Below, piece by piece: positions 1 to 9,000 of a DNA stretch of 27,996 bases. Each line of letters opens with the position of its first letter. Position 1 is the first letter of the stretch. Made by a program: the position numbers and the translations under genes. The notes beneath the pieces are model-generated. The model had not been told where the DNA came from. It searched no databases and saw only the letters and a list, made by a program, of their open reading frames with translations. The stretch spans positions 1 through 27,996 of IMG/VR virus record IMGVR_UViG_3300028384_000906. One strand, given 5' to 3'. The stretch is from a virus.

Positions 1-1623
1 CTGGGACAATTCCTAGATGCAAACGGCGCTGATTTTGGTTTCTTCTATACCAAGCTACGTCCTGAGTTTGCGCAGCTAGCCTCTGCAGCATTTGATAATA
101 ATAATCCTCTACTAGGACGCTACTATCGTGATGTTCTAAACTTTATCGATGAGGATATGCTGGATGTTGTAGCTAAGCGAGATCCTGAGCTAGCTGATGC
201 AGCTATGGAAGCTAAGCGCTACTATAAAGATGAGTTTGCACCTATCTGGCGAGACACTGACGCTATGGAGCAGTTCTCTAACTTATGGGATAGTACTCTA
301 GGACGCACACCTAGATCTGACATGGAAAAGATCGTCACACAGACAGAGCCTTTCCGTCCCGGCTTCAATGCCAAGGCAGAGGATCTTACTAAAGGTATCC
401 TAGAAGGTGGCAATACTGCTCGTACAGTTAACCTAGCTCGAGCTATCGATGGTGCATCAGATCCTACAGCAATTGCTGATTATATGATCGTTGATACAAT
501 CAATAACTTCTATAACCAGATTAAGAATACTGGTCTCGAGGATGGTGCAATCATTGCTACTCAGGATGGTCGCCTACTTACAGCCGATCTATCTAACCTC
601 ACAATGACATTACGCAATTATGCTGAACAGCTAAACGCTCTAGCACAGACATCCCCTGAGATGGCTGATAAGGTAACTAGCCTAAATACATTTATCGCTC
701 GAGTAGAAGAGGCTAGCCAATCTGCTAATGCGGTTAAGAATGTCGAGGATGTACTAGCTGGTGTGCAGCAAGCTTCTGAAGGTATGCTTAAAGATGTTGA
801 GGATAGTGTTATCTCTAACTTCTTTAATACAGAGCGTACCCCGGCTCTTAAGCGTCTATTACAAACTGGGTCTGGCGATAGTATCATAACTACGTCTAAT
901 CCACAGGCTGCATTTGAGAAGATCTTTGGTGCAGGTCAGCGACTTGGTGGTGAATCACGCCAACGAGTTACAGAGCTAATGGACATTATTGCTCAACAAC
1001 CCGAAGCAGAACAAGTAATCCTAACCAAGGGACTGAAGCTAGCATATAACAATTTCCTTACCTCTAAGGTCTTTGCTAAAACTCCAGAGCTAGGTGGTGT
1101 GATGCCTGTGCGTTCTGCAGGTATTGGCGATATGCTTACCGACAGAGACTCTGCGTTGGATCTAGGACGGATTATCTATCGTGATACGCCTGAGATACCT
1201 GACGCTATGGAAGCTATCTTAGCTGCAGCTAAAGAAACCACAGATACGGCTAGAGCTACACCTATCAGATCTCAATCTGCAACAGGATTTAATGTAGCAG
1301 CCCGTAGTGCAAGTACTCGATTGATCTACTTAGCAGTTGGTCCTCTAAGCCGTGCAGGTGCGCGCCTACGTGCTTTGTCTAATCTAGGTATTGATAAGCT
1401 GGATGCTGAAACGAGAGCAAACAACATTCTCAATTCTATCATGTCCAATCCAGATGAATACCTAGCTCTCGCCCGTAAGTACAACAGAAACCCTAGAGAT
1501 CCACTAATGGAAGATCTTATGGTTGGATTTATTGGTAGAGCTCTCGTTAAGAGTGAGGGTGATTCAGACCAAGAAGTTGAGGATATGCTGAAGAATGCAT
1601 CCGAATCTATTCCAAGGCCGTAA
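1..1623 (+). CDS. C-terminal part of a very long phage protein, probably a virion protein (5' cut by window)
   Basis: The frame is open from base 1 and ends at a TAA, giving 540 visible residues; the true start lies outside the window. The protein is rich in Ala, Asp and Leu, looks largely helical, and I see no catalytic motif, Walker box or membrane segment. It is followed by two hairpins and then by the oppositely oriented replication module, so it is the last gene of the rightward late module. Very long proteins at that place in short-tailed marine phages are often internal virion or ejection proteins, but that role is inference from position and length only. The ATG at 157 is an internal methionine, not the start. 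Confidence 0.75.
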   Translation: MGQFLDANGADFGFFYTKLRPEFAQLASAAFDNNNPLLGRYYRDVLNFIDEDMLDVVAKRDPELADAAMEAKRYYKDEFAPIWRDTDAMEQFSNLWDSTLGRTPRSDMEKIVTQTEPFRPGFNAKAEDLTKGILEGGNTARTVNLARAIDGASDPTAIADYMIVDTINNFYNQIKNTGLEDGAIIATQDGRLLTADLSNLTMTLRNYAEQLNALAQTSPEMADKVTSLNTFIARVEEASQSANAVKNVEDVLAGVQQASEGMLKDVEDSVISNFFNTERTPALKRLLQTGSGDSIITTSNPQAAFEKIFGAGQRLGGESRQRVTELMDIIAQQPEAEQVILTKGLKLAYNNFLTSKVFAKTPELGGVMPVRSAGIGDMLTDRDSALDLGRIIYRDTPEIPDAMEAILAAAKETTDTARATPIRSQSATGFNVAARSASTRLIYLAVGPLSRAGARLRALSNLGIDKLDAETRANNILNSIMSNPDEYLALARKYNRNPRDPLMEDLMVGFIGRALVKSEGDSDQEVEDMLKNASESIPRP

Positions 1624-1630
1624 ATAGAAA

Positions 1631-1653
1631 CGCCCCCGGTGACCAAACCGGGG
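1631..1653. terminator. GC-rich hairpin after the late gene
   Basis: GCCCCCGGT and ACCGGGGGC pair perfectly over 9 bp around a 6-base loop, a few bases after the stop at 1623. There is no T-run on either side, so it may be a processing or pausing hairpin and not a full intrinsic terminator. Confidence 0.5.
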
Positions 1654-1715
1654 GCTAACCTAACGGAAACATCTGGAAGACCATCTGAATCCTTACATTC
1701 TATATATTGTATTAG

Positions 1716-1746
1716 AGCCCCCTAGTCAACGCTAGAGGGCTTTTTT
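1716..1746 (+). terminator. Intrinsic terminator of the late module, at the convergent junction
   Basis: AGCCCCCTAG and CTAGAGGGCT form a 10-bp stem with one mismatch, followed by six T. The T-run abuts the stop codon of the reductase gene on the other strand, so this rightward terminator separates the late and replication modules. Confidence 0.7.
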
Positions 1747-3656
1747 CATGCAGAAATATCAACTATTTCGCACACATCACCAGTACAAGCTAGGGTCTGA
1801 GAAGACTTAGTTCCATCCTCTTTTTCATAAGCTTGTAGGCCTGCCCAATCGATGCTTTTTGGCATAAGAGAGGCAAGCTCTTTATACTCAGTTTCACCAA
1901 TATCTTGGTATGGTGCTTGCTGATAAATGTGGTCTTCCATTGGTAGGAAGGATACGCCAGACATCTCATCGAAATGTTCATATACAAACGAACCTACCTC
2001 GAACCATTCACTCGCACGAACAGATACTGTTATGGATGGTTTATGGTCTGTGAAGTGGCGCATGTAAGTTAGCCACATCTTTAGCTGCTCAACGGCAGAC
2101 ATATCATGGCGAGTGACTGCACCTACTGGCGATTTAACAGGGAACGAGAAAACCGTTGTGCTATCACCATTGTAAACGCATGGTTCGCTAGGGATGCCTT
2201 GCTCTTTCATGAACTGTGTTAGTGGATCATTGTTATCGCCACGTACAGTACGGATATAATACTGTGAGTGACGAGCATGAATCCCACTGGCTGAGTCAAC
2301 AAGTTGTGAGACCGTTCCCGATGGTTTGACGCAGCTACGAGCAGCCGAGACAGGGATCCCTAGCTTGTTCGCAAACTCTTCATTAGTGCTCTTAATCTCA
2401 GCATTTAGCTTCTCTAATAGGCTAGGTAGATCACCTTCTTTACCGTTTGTTAGAGTGTTGTCCATTATCCCTGTGAGTGACACACCGAGCAGACGCTCTT
2501 CTTCGGTATTTCGCTGCCACACTTTTCGCAGATATGGGAACTTAGTGAAGGTGGACTGTATAGTTCCAAGAATAGTCGCCAATCGAACTTTTCGTAGTAA
2601 ATCTTTCTCAGTATCTGTAGCACGGATTACACACTCGCTTAGGTTGCAAAACTGATAAGGTCTCAATTGGATCTCAGAACAGGGATTCGTTCCCCAATCA
2701 TGATCGGCATCTCGACCAATTTTCTTAGCCTGTTTGACCATAGCTTCACGGTTCACAATACCGCGTTCACCTGATCCTGACTCTGCTAATGAGGTCCATT
2801 CACGTAGGAAGCTCATAGCGTCTGGTTTCTCTGTATACGCAACAGAGTTATTGGATAGATAGCGATGCTCTGGGAACATGCCTGTCTTAGCGTGGCGCAT
2901 ACGATCATCTGATAGATTTGATAGAGAGATCATTGCTGAGCGGCGAACACCACCCACAACTACAATCTGACCAATCTTACACATGATATCGTGGCACTCG
3001 ATGCTAGATAGCTTACGCCCCTGTGCTTCGCGGAATGTCTCAATAACAAAATGGAATAGATCCACTAGAGGACCGGGGCCGGATGCTCTACCGCCAAAGG
3101 TCTTCAGCTTTGCACCTGCAGGGCGCACTCGAGACACATCCCACTTAGGAACTTCTCCGGCGTATAGAAGAGCAATAAGCATACGAAGAGCCTTTGCCCA
3201 ACCTTCTTTAGAGTCCTTCACTAGGATTGTTGTCTCGCTATCAAATAGCTTCTCAGGGACATCTGGCAGCTTTTGCACATACTGCCGCTCAACAGAGAAA
3301 CCTACACCTGTGCCGCATAGAAGAATAAACATAGCCTCATCGAAAGATTTAACATCATCCACAGGCAAATATGAGCAATTGTATCCGCAAGTATTGTCTC
3401 GCATCAATGCTGGTCCGGCAGTCATCATGGCGCGCATGGATGGCATAATCTCTAGGTTTAGGATTGCAAAGCGGATCTCGTCTTCCGTCTGCGCATCAAC
3501 CTTACCCACAACTACATTCTCCATAAACCGCTCTACGGTCTCTGCCCATGTCTCCCTGCGTTCTTCGTCTTCTATCCAACGTGCATATCGGCTTGTGTGA
3601 ATGAAAGCCTGATAGTCTGTTGGTAGTGCGATGTTACTTAATGCCTGTGTATTCAT
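1746..3656 (-). CDS. nrdJ: Adenosylcobalamin-dependent (class II) ribonucleoside-triphosphate reductase
   Basis: It reduces ribonucleotides to deoxyribonucleotides using B12, independent of oxygen, and so supplies precursors for phage DNA. The protein has 636 residues, like monomeric class II enzymes. Visible motifs are NTCGYNC at 88-94 (first redox Cys90), CGTGVGF at 114-120, NPCSE at 324-328 (thiyl-radical Cys326, Glu328), Cys337 (second redox Cys), PSGT at 445-448, and the C-terminal shuttle pair Cys624 and Cys629. The spacing of Cys326 to Cys337 (11) and of Cys624 to Cys629 (5) matches Cys408/Cys419 and Cys731/Cys736 of the Lactobacillus enzyme. It is the last gene of the leftward module and starts 7 bp after the MazG-like gene. 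The host must make or import cobalamin. Confidence 0.93.
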   Translation of the reverse strand: MNTQALSNIALPTDYQAFIHTSRYARWIEDEERRETWAETVERFMENVVVGKVDAQTEDEIRFAILNLEIMPSMRAMMTAGPALMRDNTCGYNCSYLPVDDVKSFDEAMFILLCGTGVGFSVERQYVQKLPDVPEKLFDSETTILVKDSKEGWAKALRMLIALLYAGEVPKWDVSRVRPAGAKLKTFGGRASGPGPLVDLFHFVIETFREAQGRKLSSIECHDIMCKIGQIVVVGGVRRSAMISLSNLSDDRMRHAKTGMFPEHRYLSNNSVAYTEKPDAMSFLREWTSLAESGSGERGIVNREAMVKQAKKIGRDADHDWGTNPCSEIQLRPYQFCNLSECVIRATDTEKDLLRKVRLATILGTIQSTFTKFPYLRKVWQRNTEEERLLGVSLTGIMDNTLTNGKEGDLPSLLEKLNAEIKSTNEEFANKLGIPVSAARSCVKPSGTVSQLVDSASGIHARHSQYYIRTVRGDNNDPLTQFMKEQGIPSEPCVYNGDSTTVFSFPVKSPVGAVTRHDMSAVEQLKMWLTYMRHFTDHKPSITVSVRASEWFEVGSFVYEHFDEMSGVSFLPMEDHIYQQAPYQDIGETEYKELASLMPKSIDWAGLQAYEKEDGTKSSQTLACTGDVCEIVDISA

Positions 3657-3663
3657 ATCTTCC

Positions 3664-4101
3664 TCATACTAAATCTGTTAGGTCTGGTTCTTGGTAATTT
3701 GGTCCCTTGAGAACTTTCCCGTCCTCTCGGTAAATGGGCTCGCCGTTATCATCTAGCTTACTCATGTTAGAGGCGTGTACTCGGCGTACTGCCTCATCGA
3801 GATCCCATCCGAATGTGGCGGCATAGCCGTAGGTCACATAAACAAGATCTGCTAATTCTTTCAGTAAGTCCTCGGCCTCGGTGGCACTTAGAACTTCTGC
3901 ATATTCTTCTTTGACCAAGACAAGGCGTAGTAGATCCTTATCTGTGTCCTTCATCCACGGTAGATCGAGGGACTGTTTGTAGGTGCGCGCAAAGTGTCGA
4001 ACCATATCTAGCGGGGTTTTGTTTAGGTAAGTATTTGGGTCACGTAGGCTGGCGTTAACCTCATCAAAATACTCATATCCGAACTCTATTTGGTCACTCA
4101 T
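3664..4101 (-). CDS. MazG-like nucleotide pyrophosphohydrolase
   Basis: The 145-residue protein carries the metal-binding pattern of the MazG / phosphoribosyl-ATP pyrophosphatase superfamily: EExxE at 65-69 and ExxD at 82-85 (ELAD), in two helices. Such phage enzymes hydrolyse non-canonical or regulatory nucleotides to monophosphates; the real substrate cannot be read from sequence. It sits between DUF3310 and the class II reductase, which fits a nucleotide-metabolism role. The gene starts 1 bp after the DUF3310 stop, so the two are probably translated together. Confidence 0.8.
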   Translation of the reverse strand: MSDQIEFGYEYFDEVNASLRDPNTYLNKTPLDMVRHFARTYKQSLDLPWMKDTDKDLLRLVLVKEEYAEVLSATEAEDLLKELADLVYVTYGYAATFGWDLDEAVRRVHASNMSKLDDNGEPIYREDGKVLKGPNYQEPDLTDLV

Positions 4102-4102
4102 A

Positions 4103-4372
4103 CTACTCTCCTTTGGCCTCTAGGATCCCAAGGAGCTTAGCCAAATACCAAGATGCTTTATTCAGATCCTCATCCTGATTTTTGTACTGTTCACGCCACG
4201 TATATTTAATGACGTTACCTTTGATGTACCCCCGAAACTCTTCTGGGGTCAGTGCCGCTTTAATTGCGTCGATACATTCAATTTCAGATTGGTTATAGTG
4301 AGGCGGCTGGTTGACCATATCGGCATCCATCGCCTCGGGATAACCGCCCTTTATGCGATTACGAGAGTGCAT
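4103..4372 (-). CDS. DUF3310 protein
   Basis: The 89-residue protein has the DUF3310 (phage nucleotide-kinase-like) signature: a VNQPPHY motif near residue 21, IECIDAIKAAL, then GNVIKYTWREQYK and a helix with KASWYLAKLL. The family is very common beside replication genes in phages, and no firm biochemical function is established. The ATG overlaps the upstream stop by one base (TAATG), which favours this start over the methionine at residue 15, although the first 15 residues are poorly conserved in character. Confidence 0.8.
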   Translation of the reverse strand: MHSRNRIKGGYPEAMDADMVNQPPHYNQSEIECIDAIKAALTPEEFRGYIKGNVIKYTWREQYKNQDEDLNKASWYLAKLLGILEAKGE

Positions 4373-4707
4373 TAATTCAACCTCTTTTTATCAAATGGGA
4401 CAATGTTGTTGTCTTTATTGAGAGCTTCTAATAGCTCTTCATCAGGCTCGAACTCGATCTCTGGACCATCTAAGTCTTCGATCAGTCCTTGGATCATGCG
4501 CGCCATTGCGCCTTGTTGAGCAAACTGCTCCATACCAGCGTCAAATGAGATACGGATCCCGTTCAGAACATCAAGCAGATACTGGATGCTATCCTCATCA
4601 ACCTCATCCACATCAAAGTTGTGTCCAAATGCCATACGCAGATCGCCAGTGTCTGTTAAAGACATCTTGATAAGCATGGTGTTCTTAGGAATATCTTCTT
4701 CTCTCAT
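4372..4707 (-). CDS. Acidic phage protein of unknown function
   Basis: This 111-residue protein is strongly acidic between residues 30 and 95, with a short basic tail (KKRLN). I do not recognise a family. It overlaps the PD-(D/E)XK nuclease gene upstream by 4 bp (ATGA) and DUF3310 downstream by 1 bp, so it is in the middle of a translationally coupled run. An accessory role in replication is implied only by these neighbours. Confidence 0.7.
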   Translation of the reverse strand: MREEDIPKNTMLIKMSLTDTGDLRMAFGHNFDVDEVDEDSIQYLLDVLNGIRISFDAGMEQFAQQGAMARMIQGLIEDLDGPEIEFEPDEELLEALNKDNNIVPFDKKRLN

Positions 4708-5054
4708 CTATGCCTCACTTTCGATAAGATCCGTAGAAAGTACTCAGCATCGACTAGCGCTAGAGGTTTCTTTCTATCGGCTTTAACAACTACTACTGGC
4801 TCGATATTCTCTGGGCAGTTTTCCTGCGCTTGTGAGTAGTAGCTGTAGACTGCTATTGATTTCCGGGCTTTGCATTCGATGCTAATTGGCATCCGCTTTC
4901 GAGCCGCTGGTGAAAGCTGCACATCTTCACCTTGGGCTCCCATAGAAGTGCTTTTTACATCATCTTCTTCTAGCGAACTGACTAGCTCTAGGATCACATT
5001 GCGTACCCATTGTTGGAGCTTACGCCCCTTAGCTTTAGCTGACTGGGTTTTCAT
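4704..5054 (-). CDS. Small PD-(D/E)XK endonuclease
   Basis: The 116-residue protein shows a basic helix (KAKGRKLQQWVRN) followed by the nuclease core: GEDVQLSP with Asp44, then ISIECKAR with Glu60 and Lys62, and a QAQEN segment. This is the layout of small phage nucleases of the PD-(D/E)XK fold, some of which cut branched DNA. Resolvase or DNA-degradation roles are both possible. It overlaps the exonuclease gene upstream by 20 bp and the acidic protein downstream by 4 bp. Confidence 0.75.
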   Translation of the reverse strand: MKTQSAKAKGRKLQQWVRNVILELVSSLEEDDVKSTSMGAQGEDVQLSPAARKRMPISIECKARKSIAVYSYYSQAQENCPENIEPVVVVKADRKKPLALVDAEYFLRILSKVRHR

Positions 5055-5925
5055 CTTCGTCCGTATATTTGATGTACCACTTGTAGGGCGTGACTTGCGC
5101 GTTGCTGCTCGGGTTGGGGAGATGTCTCGCTTCCGGGTAACAGGAGAGTTTGAACTGGCACCAGCTACACGACTTCGAGAGGACCGTGCGCCCTGTCGGC
5201 TTGCGGTTGAAGTACTCTTCTTCCGGCTCGAAGAACCTTTGAAAGGGACTGTTGTTAGCGATTAGGCCAACAGTCTGCTCCCTATTTAGTCGGATCATCT
5301 TCTCTTGATCTGGTGACGCATCGATATCGACAACTTTGATCTCGCCAGACGATTTATCTACTACAATCCACCCGCCGGGCTTCTTGCCTTGTGCATCAGC
5401 ATATCCATAGATCTGACCGACATAACCAAACTCATCATCTCGGTATAGAGCCTGAAAGCCACCTTGCCATTTGTTACGGAACATATACTGGCTAGCAGAT
5501 TTAATATCGTATACCCGCTGCTCACCGTTGATATTTAGATCAATATCTGAGGTACCTTTAATCGTGGTGCTTTTAACGTCTAGCTCGACATCATCACCAT
5601 CACTAGCAACCTCGGCCTCAGATAGTTCGAGCACCATACGGACTAGGACTTCCACAAAGTCGCCAATGACCATACGCATCCAGTGATTGTACGGCATACG
5701 CTCTTTGGGCGATCCCATCTGTTCTTGTTGAAGCTGGCAGGGTAACCTACCAATGTTAGACATACGAAGCCGGAAATCTTGCTCCCGGGGCGTTGTCTGT
5801 TTTACTAAAGCCTCGCGTAGTTGCTCTACCGCCTTATCAATAAGCTCTGTAGGTATCTCCCTACTTTGCTCATTAGATAGATCGTCTAAGACAACACGCA
5901 TCTGGCTCTCTAAAATAGAAAGCAT
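5035..5925 (-). CDS. Cas4/RecB-like exonuclease with probable Fe-S cluster
   Basis: The 296-residue protein has a PD-(D/E)XK core: GTSDIDLN with Asp127 and Asp129, YDIKSAS with Asp140 and Lys142, and a QIYGY motif at 171-175 like the Q-x-x-x-Y motif of RecB nucleases. One Cys near the N-terminus (Cys63) and three near the C-terminus (Cys253, Cys256, Cys262) match the split four-cysteine Fe-S arrangement of Cas4 and AddB. It probably degrades DNA ends in replication, recombination or host-DNA recycling. It is the first gene after the terminator at 5946-5967 and so begins a transcription unit. Confidence 0.83.
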   Translation of the reverse strand: MLSILESQMRVVLDDLSNEQSREIPTELIDKAVEQLREALVKQTTPREQDFRLRMSNIGRLPCQLQQEQMGSPKERMPYNHWMRMVIGDFVEVLVRMVLELSEAEVASDGDDVELDVKSTTIKGTSDIDLNINGEQRVYDIKSASQYMFRNKWQGGFQALYRDDEFGYVGQIYGYADAQGKKPGGWIVVDKSSGEIKVVDIDASPDQEKMIRLNREQTVGLIANNSPFQRFFEPEEEYFNRKPTGRTVLSKSCSWCQFKLSCYPEARHLPNPSSNAQVTPYKWYIKYTDEDENPVS

Positions 5926-5945
5926 AAGCTAATCCTAACTGTGTG

Positions 5946-5967
5946 AAAAAAGGGGCTTAGTAGCCCC
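5946..5967 (-). terminator. Leftward intrinsic terminator after the ssDNA-binding-protein candidate
   Basis: On the minus strand GGGGCT-ACTA-AGCCCC is followed by six T. It lies just after the stop at 5973, between two genes of the same strand, so it would lower expression of the nuclease-to-reductase genes relative to the gene upstream. Confidence 0.78.
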
Positions 5968-5972
5968 AATTG

Positions 5973-6791
5973 TTATGCGAAGTCTTGGTCTAGATCGTCA
6001 GATACGTTGTCGTAGATCTGATCATCGAGAGCACCAGCGGCTTTTGCACTTCGGAAAGATTCCTCGATCTTAGAGTTTTCTTGCCGTGCCATCTCTACAA
6101 AGAGCTTCATACTATCCACAACTTCCTGCGTCATAGCTGCAGGTTTTGCAAAATCGATAGCGAAATTGGCTACAAATGCTTTGCCTTCTTTGCTTGTATG
6201 AAGGTCTACCCATAGGTCTTGATAACGCTTACCGTAGGGCAGTGCCTTAAGTACATCATCAAACTTCATAAAGCTGAGACCTTTCATGTATAACTGGAAA
6301 GGCTTGTTTGTGACTTCTACCTCTTTACCGTCAGCGGTCTTGCCTGTGTAAGAGGTTACTCCACGTAGGATACGGAAAGGTTTTACTTTCGCGCGCCACA
6401 TCTTTTGATCTTCATCAGACATCTGGCTCAGCGCCTTACCCGTAGGGCGACCACAACGAATACCGCCTAGCATATCTCTAGGTTCACCTCGGCGTAGATC
6501 CTCTAATAGAATTGTCTTGTTAACAATTTTATATGTATCTGGATCTGTCTGACGATACTGGTAGTACTGAGCCATAACATGAAGCTTTACGCTCTCTGCA
6601 TATACAGGCTCGGGTTGATCTGATAAAAAGATCGTACCGCGTTTCACAGGACGGCCCTGTGCGTCTTCTGGTTCATATTGGAACTTCATAAATGGCACCT
6701 TAATGGTGTCTTGTTCTTGGGTAACGCCACCCCCTAGTTCCGAAATAAGAGCGTTAAGTTCTGCTTGATCAATGACTGCTACTTGGTTCAT
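5973..6791 (-). CDS. Putative single-stranded DNA-binding protein
   Basis: I do not recognise a named family with certainty. The 272-residue protein ends in a short acidic, aromatic tip (DDLDQDFA), the usual partner-binding tail of phage ssDNA-binding proteins, after a beta-rich body (residues about 30-215) and a helix. It lies between DNA polymerase and the exonuclease, the normal place for such a protein in T7-like replication modules, and is followed at once by a strong terminator, as expected for an abundant protein. The function is therefore inferred from tail and position. Confidence 0.6.
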   Translation of the reverse strand: MNQVAVIDQAELNALISELGGGVTQEQDTIKVPFMKFQYEPEDAQGRPVKRGTIFLSDQPEPVYAESVKLHVMAQYYQYRQTDPDTYKIVNKTILLEDLRRGEPRDMLGGIRCGRPTGKALSQMSDEDQKMWRAKVKPFRILRGVTSYTGKTADGKEVEVTNKPFQLYMKGLSFMKFDDVLKALPYGKRYQDLWVDLHTSKEGKAFVANFAIDFAKPAAMTQEVVDSMKLFVEMARQENSKIEESFRSAKAAGALDDQIYDNVSDDLDQDFA

Positions 6792-6828
6792 AAAGAATCC
6801 CTTTGTTAGTGTTCATGCCGGACTTAAA

Positions 6829-9000
6829 TCATACATCACTTAAGGTAACTTCGCAAGAAATTTCGCTCATTTCCATCCAGTTTTTTCCAGCTTCAATTTC
6901 TATATCTAGTGGTAAAACGGGCTCATATTTGAAACGAGACACAAGCTCTTCTTTAACGCCTTGCATCGCCCAAACTATACCTTTTACTACAATATCTTGC
7001 TCATTAGGGGCGCAGTCAACGACGATGGAATCATGCACAGTGACTATAAGCTTTGACTGTAGATCATGCTCTCGAAAGTAGCGTAAAAGTCTCACGCAAG
7101 ACAAAACAACAATGTCGCCCGTGGCAAAACTTTGCACAGGATAGTTCACGATTTGCTGAGAATACTTTTTAATCTTTCCGTTACGTGCTCTCTCCGCATT
7201 AGGAAAGAAAAACTCTCTACCCGAGGGGGTTCTAACGATACCATCTCTCAATACACCGCTGAAAAGCTCTGAGTGCCAGTTTTTAAGGCCTTTGTAGATC
7301 GAGAAGTAGGTTTTAAAGTAGTTCTGAACGTGTTCTGGCTCATTCATACCCATACCGCCATATAAAGGAGCAAAAGTATATGCTTTGGCTTCCTGTCTCA
7401 TGCTTTTGGATACATCAGCTTCATCACACTGATTTATGATGGCTGCAGTCTGCTTATGAACATCTTTGCCAGATAAAATATCATCGATGATCTGTGGATC
7501 CCGGGATAGTTCGCCAGCTACTCTAAATTCTAGGCCGCTAAAGTCTGCCTCAATCAAACTTTGGCCCTCAAATCGGCTAATCATACACTTGCGAACAGGA
7601 AACTTATTAGACTTTGGAAAGTTTTGCAGATTAGGGCCACTAGAGCTTAGTCGGCCTGTCCGAGCAACTGTCTGGTTAAAATTAGCGTGTAGTAGACCGT
7701 CTTCTCTAACCCATGTCTCAATCCCTTGAACGAATGAGTTTAGATAAACATTTATAGAGTTAAGTCTGGCTAGCTTGGTCAAATATTCTACAGCTAGATC
7801 GTTGCCCTTACGCTTTGCTTGCGCGATCAAAGCCTGAATAGTTGTCTTATCTACCTTAAATCCGTTAGCAGATGCATACATTGGATTTAAAGGATGTAGC
7901 TTTAGTCCTGCAGTTTGCCCGGTACTGACATACATAGCGCCAGACCCATCACATACCTTGCACTTAGGTTGTTTTTTATATGGTACGCCTTTGGCTGTAA
8001 CTTTGTATTGCTTGCCAGAGCCATTGCAGGAAGGGCAGCATTCAGCCATTTCCTTTTTAGCAACATCTGTGCTTGCTCGAATAGAGGCTTTAAACTCGTT
8101 ATTGCTCATACGGGGTGGTGGCAGACGTTTACCGTTTTTACCTGTGCCGATGTTAAATATCCGAGCGTGTATATCTCTATCTTTAACGATCCTAGAATAC
8201 ACAATCTTGCACTGGTCTGGCCCACTACTGAGATTAAAGGGACGATCTCCTAAAACACCGCGCGCAATTTCATTTAACCTTACAGTAAGTTCAGTTTGCT
8301 CTTGCTCATATTGCTCTTTCACTTGCTGCAATACATTTCGATCAATCATGATCCCATTACGCTCGATCTCTACAAGAAACTGTAGATTATCGTTCATCAG
8401 TAAGAAGACAGGTGCTAGGCCTTTATTCTCTTCTTTCTGTAGATCAGTGATTTGCTCGATAAAAATTTCGGCACAAGAAATCACATCCGCTTCTGCATAT
8501 TCATCGACGGTGGATAGGGGCATGGCTTCAAAGCCGATACCGTTTTTAAACATGCCATCAACGAGATCTGACTTCTTGTGCGTAACGCCACGCCGTATTG
8601 CGGTCTCCTTAAGGCTCAGGGGAAGGAACTGAGCTCGAGCAAATATAAACTCACCGATCATGGAGCAATAAATCGGGCAGGTTATATTAAAACCCATTTC
8701 TAGGAGCCAAATAATATCGAACTTGGCGTTATGAGCAACAATCAGCTTCGCCTGATCTAAAGCTTGCTGTAACTCATCCCGTGTATCAGGCAGGGGCTTC
8801 TCATTATGGTGCCATACGCTTCTTTGGCATGGACCAATTCTTCCAAGGTGTACCCACAACCACCATGCTCCAACGGCTCTATTGAGCTTATTGAAAGGGG
8901 AGTTGTCGGTCTTACCGTTTTTATCTTGTACAGTGGTCTCTAAGTCTAGAACTAGAATATCATCTAGTGCGATCATTTCCGTCAGGTTTGTTGGGTACAT
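6829..9000 (-). CDS. polA: Family-A DNA polymerase with inserted DnaJ-type zinc finger
   Basis: The 723-residue replicative polymerase begins with a 3'-5' exonuclease: DLE at 19-21, NAKFD at 91-95 and YAEAD at 168-172. Two CxxCxGSG repeats follow, at 322-328 and 347-353, together able to bind one zinc ion. The polymerase domain has motif A DFSGLEFR (Asp486), motif B RQEAKAYTFAPLYGG with Lys539, Phe543 and Tyr547, and motif C VHDS at 655-658. Phe543 is the equivalent of E. coli Phe762. The zinc finger between the domains is the hallmark of HMO-2011-type phages. A 5'-nuclease domain is absent, as usual for phage enzymes. The start overlaps the small gene upstream. Confidence 0.95.
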   Translation of the reverse strand: MYPTNLTEMIALDDILVLDLETTVQDKNGKTDNSPFNKLNRAVGAWWLWVHLGRIGPCQRSVWHHNEKPLPDTRDELQQALDQAKLIVAHNAKFDIIWLLEMGFNITCPIYCSMIGEFIFARAQFLPLSLKETAIRRGVTHKKSDLVDGMFKNGIGFEAMPLSTVDEYAEADVISCAEIFIEQITDLQKEENKGLAPVFLLMNDNLQFLVEIERNGIMIDRNVLQQVKEQYEQEQTELTVRLNEIARGVLGDRPFNLSSGPDQCKIVYSRIVKDRDIHARIFNIGTGKNGKRLPPPRMSNNEFKASIRASTDVAKKEMAECCPSCNGSGKQYKVTAKGVPYKKQPKCKVCDGSGAMYVSTGQTAGLKLHPLNPMYASANGFKVDKTTIQALIAQAKRKGNDLAVEYLTKLARLNSINVYLNSFVQGIETWVREDGLLHANFNQTVARTGRLSSSGPNLQNFPKSNKFPVRKCMISRFEGQSLIEADFSGLEFRVAGELSRDPQIIDDILSGKDVHKQTAAIINQCDEADVSKSMRQEAKAYTFAPLYGGMGMNEPEHVQNYFKTYFSIYKGLKNWHSELFSGVLRDGIVRTPSGREFFFPNAERARNGKIKKYSQQIVNYPVQSFATGDIVVLSCVRLLRYFREHDLQSKLIVTVHDSIVVDCAPNEQDIVVKGIVWAMQGVKEELVSRFKYEPVLPLDIEIEAGKNWMEMSEISCEVTLSDV

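Noticed and set aside
2983-3600. 205-codon plus-strand frame
   Set aside because: Shadow of the class II reductase, whose catalytic cysteines are in the other strand.
6840-6849. Fifth TTAAGGTAAC as a regulatory site
   Set aside because: It lies inside the polymerase coding region near its end, so it is more likely chance.
7958-8632. 224-codon plus-strand frame
   Set aside because: Shadow of the DNA polymerase; Cys/Ser-rich composition typical of antisense frames.
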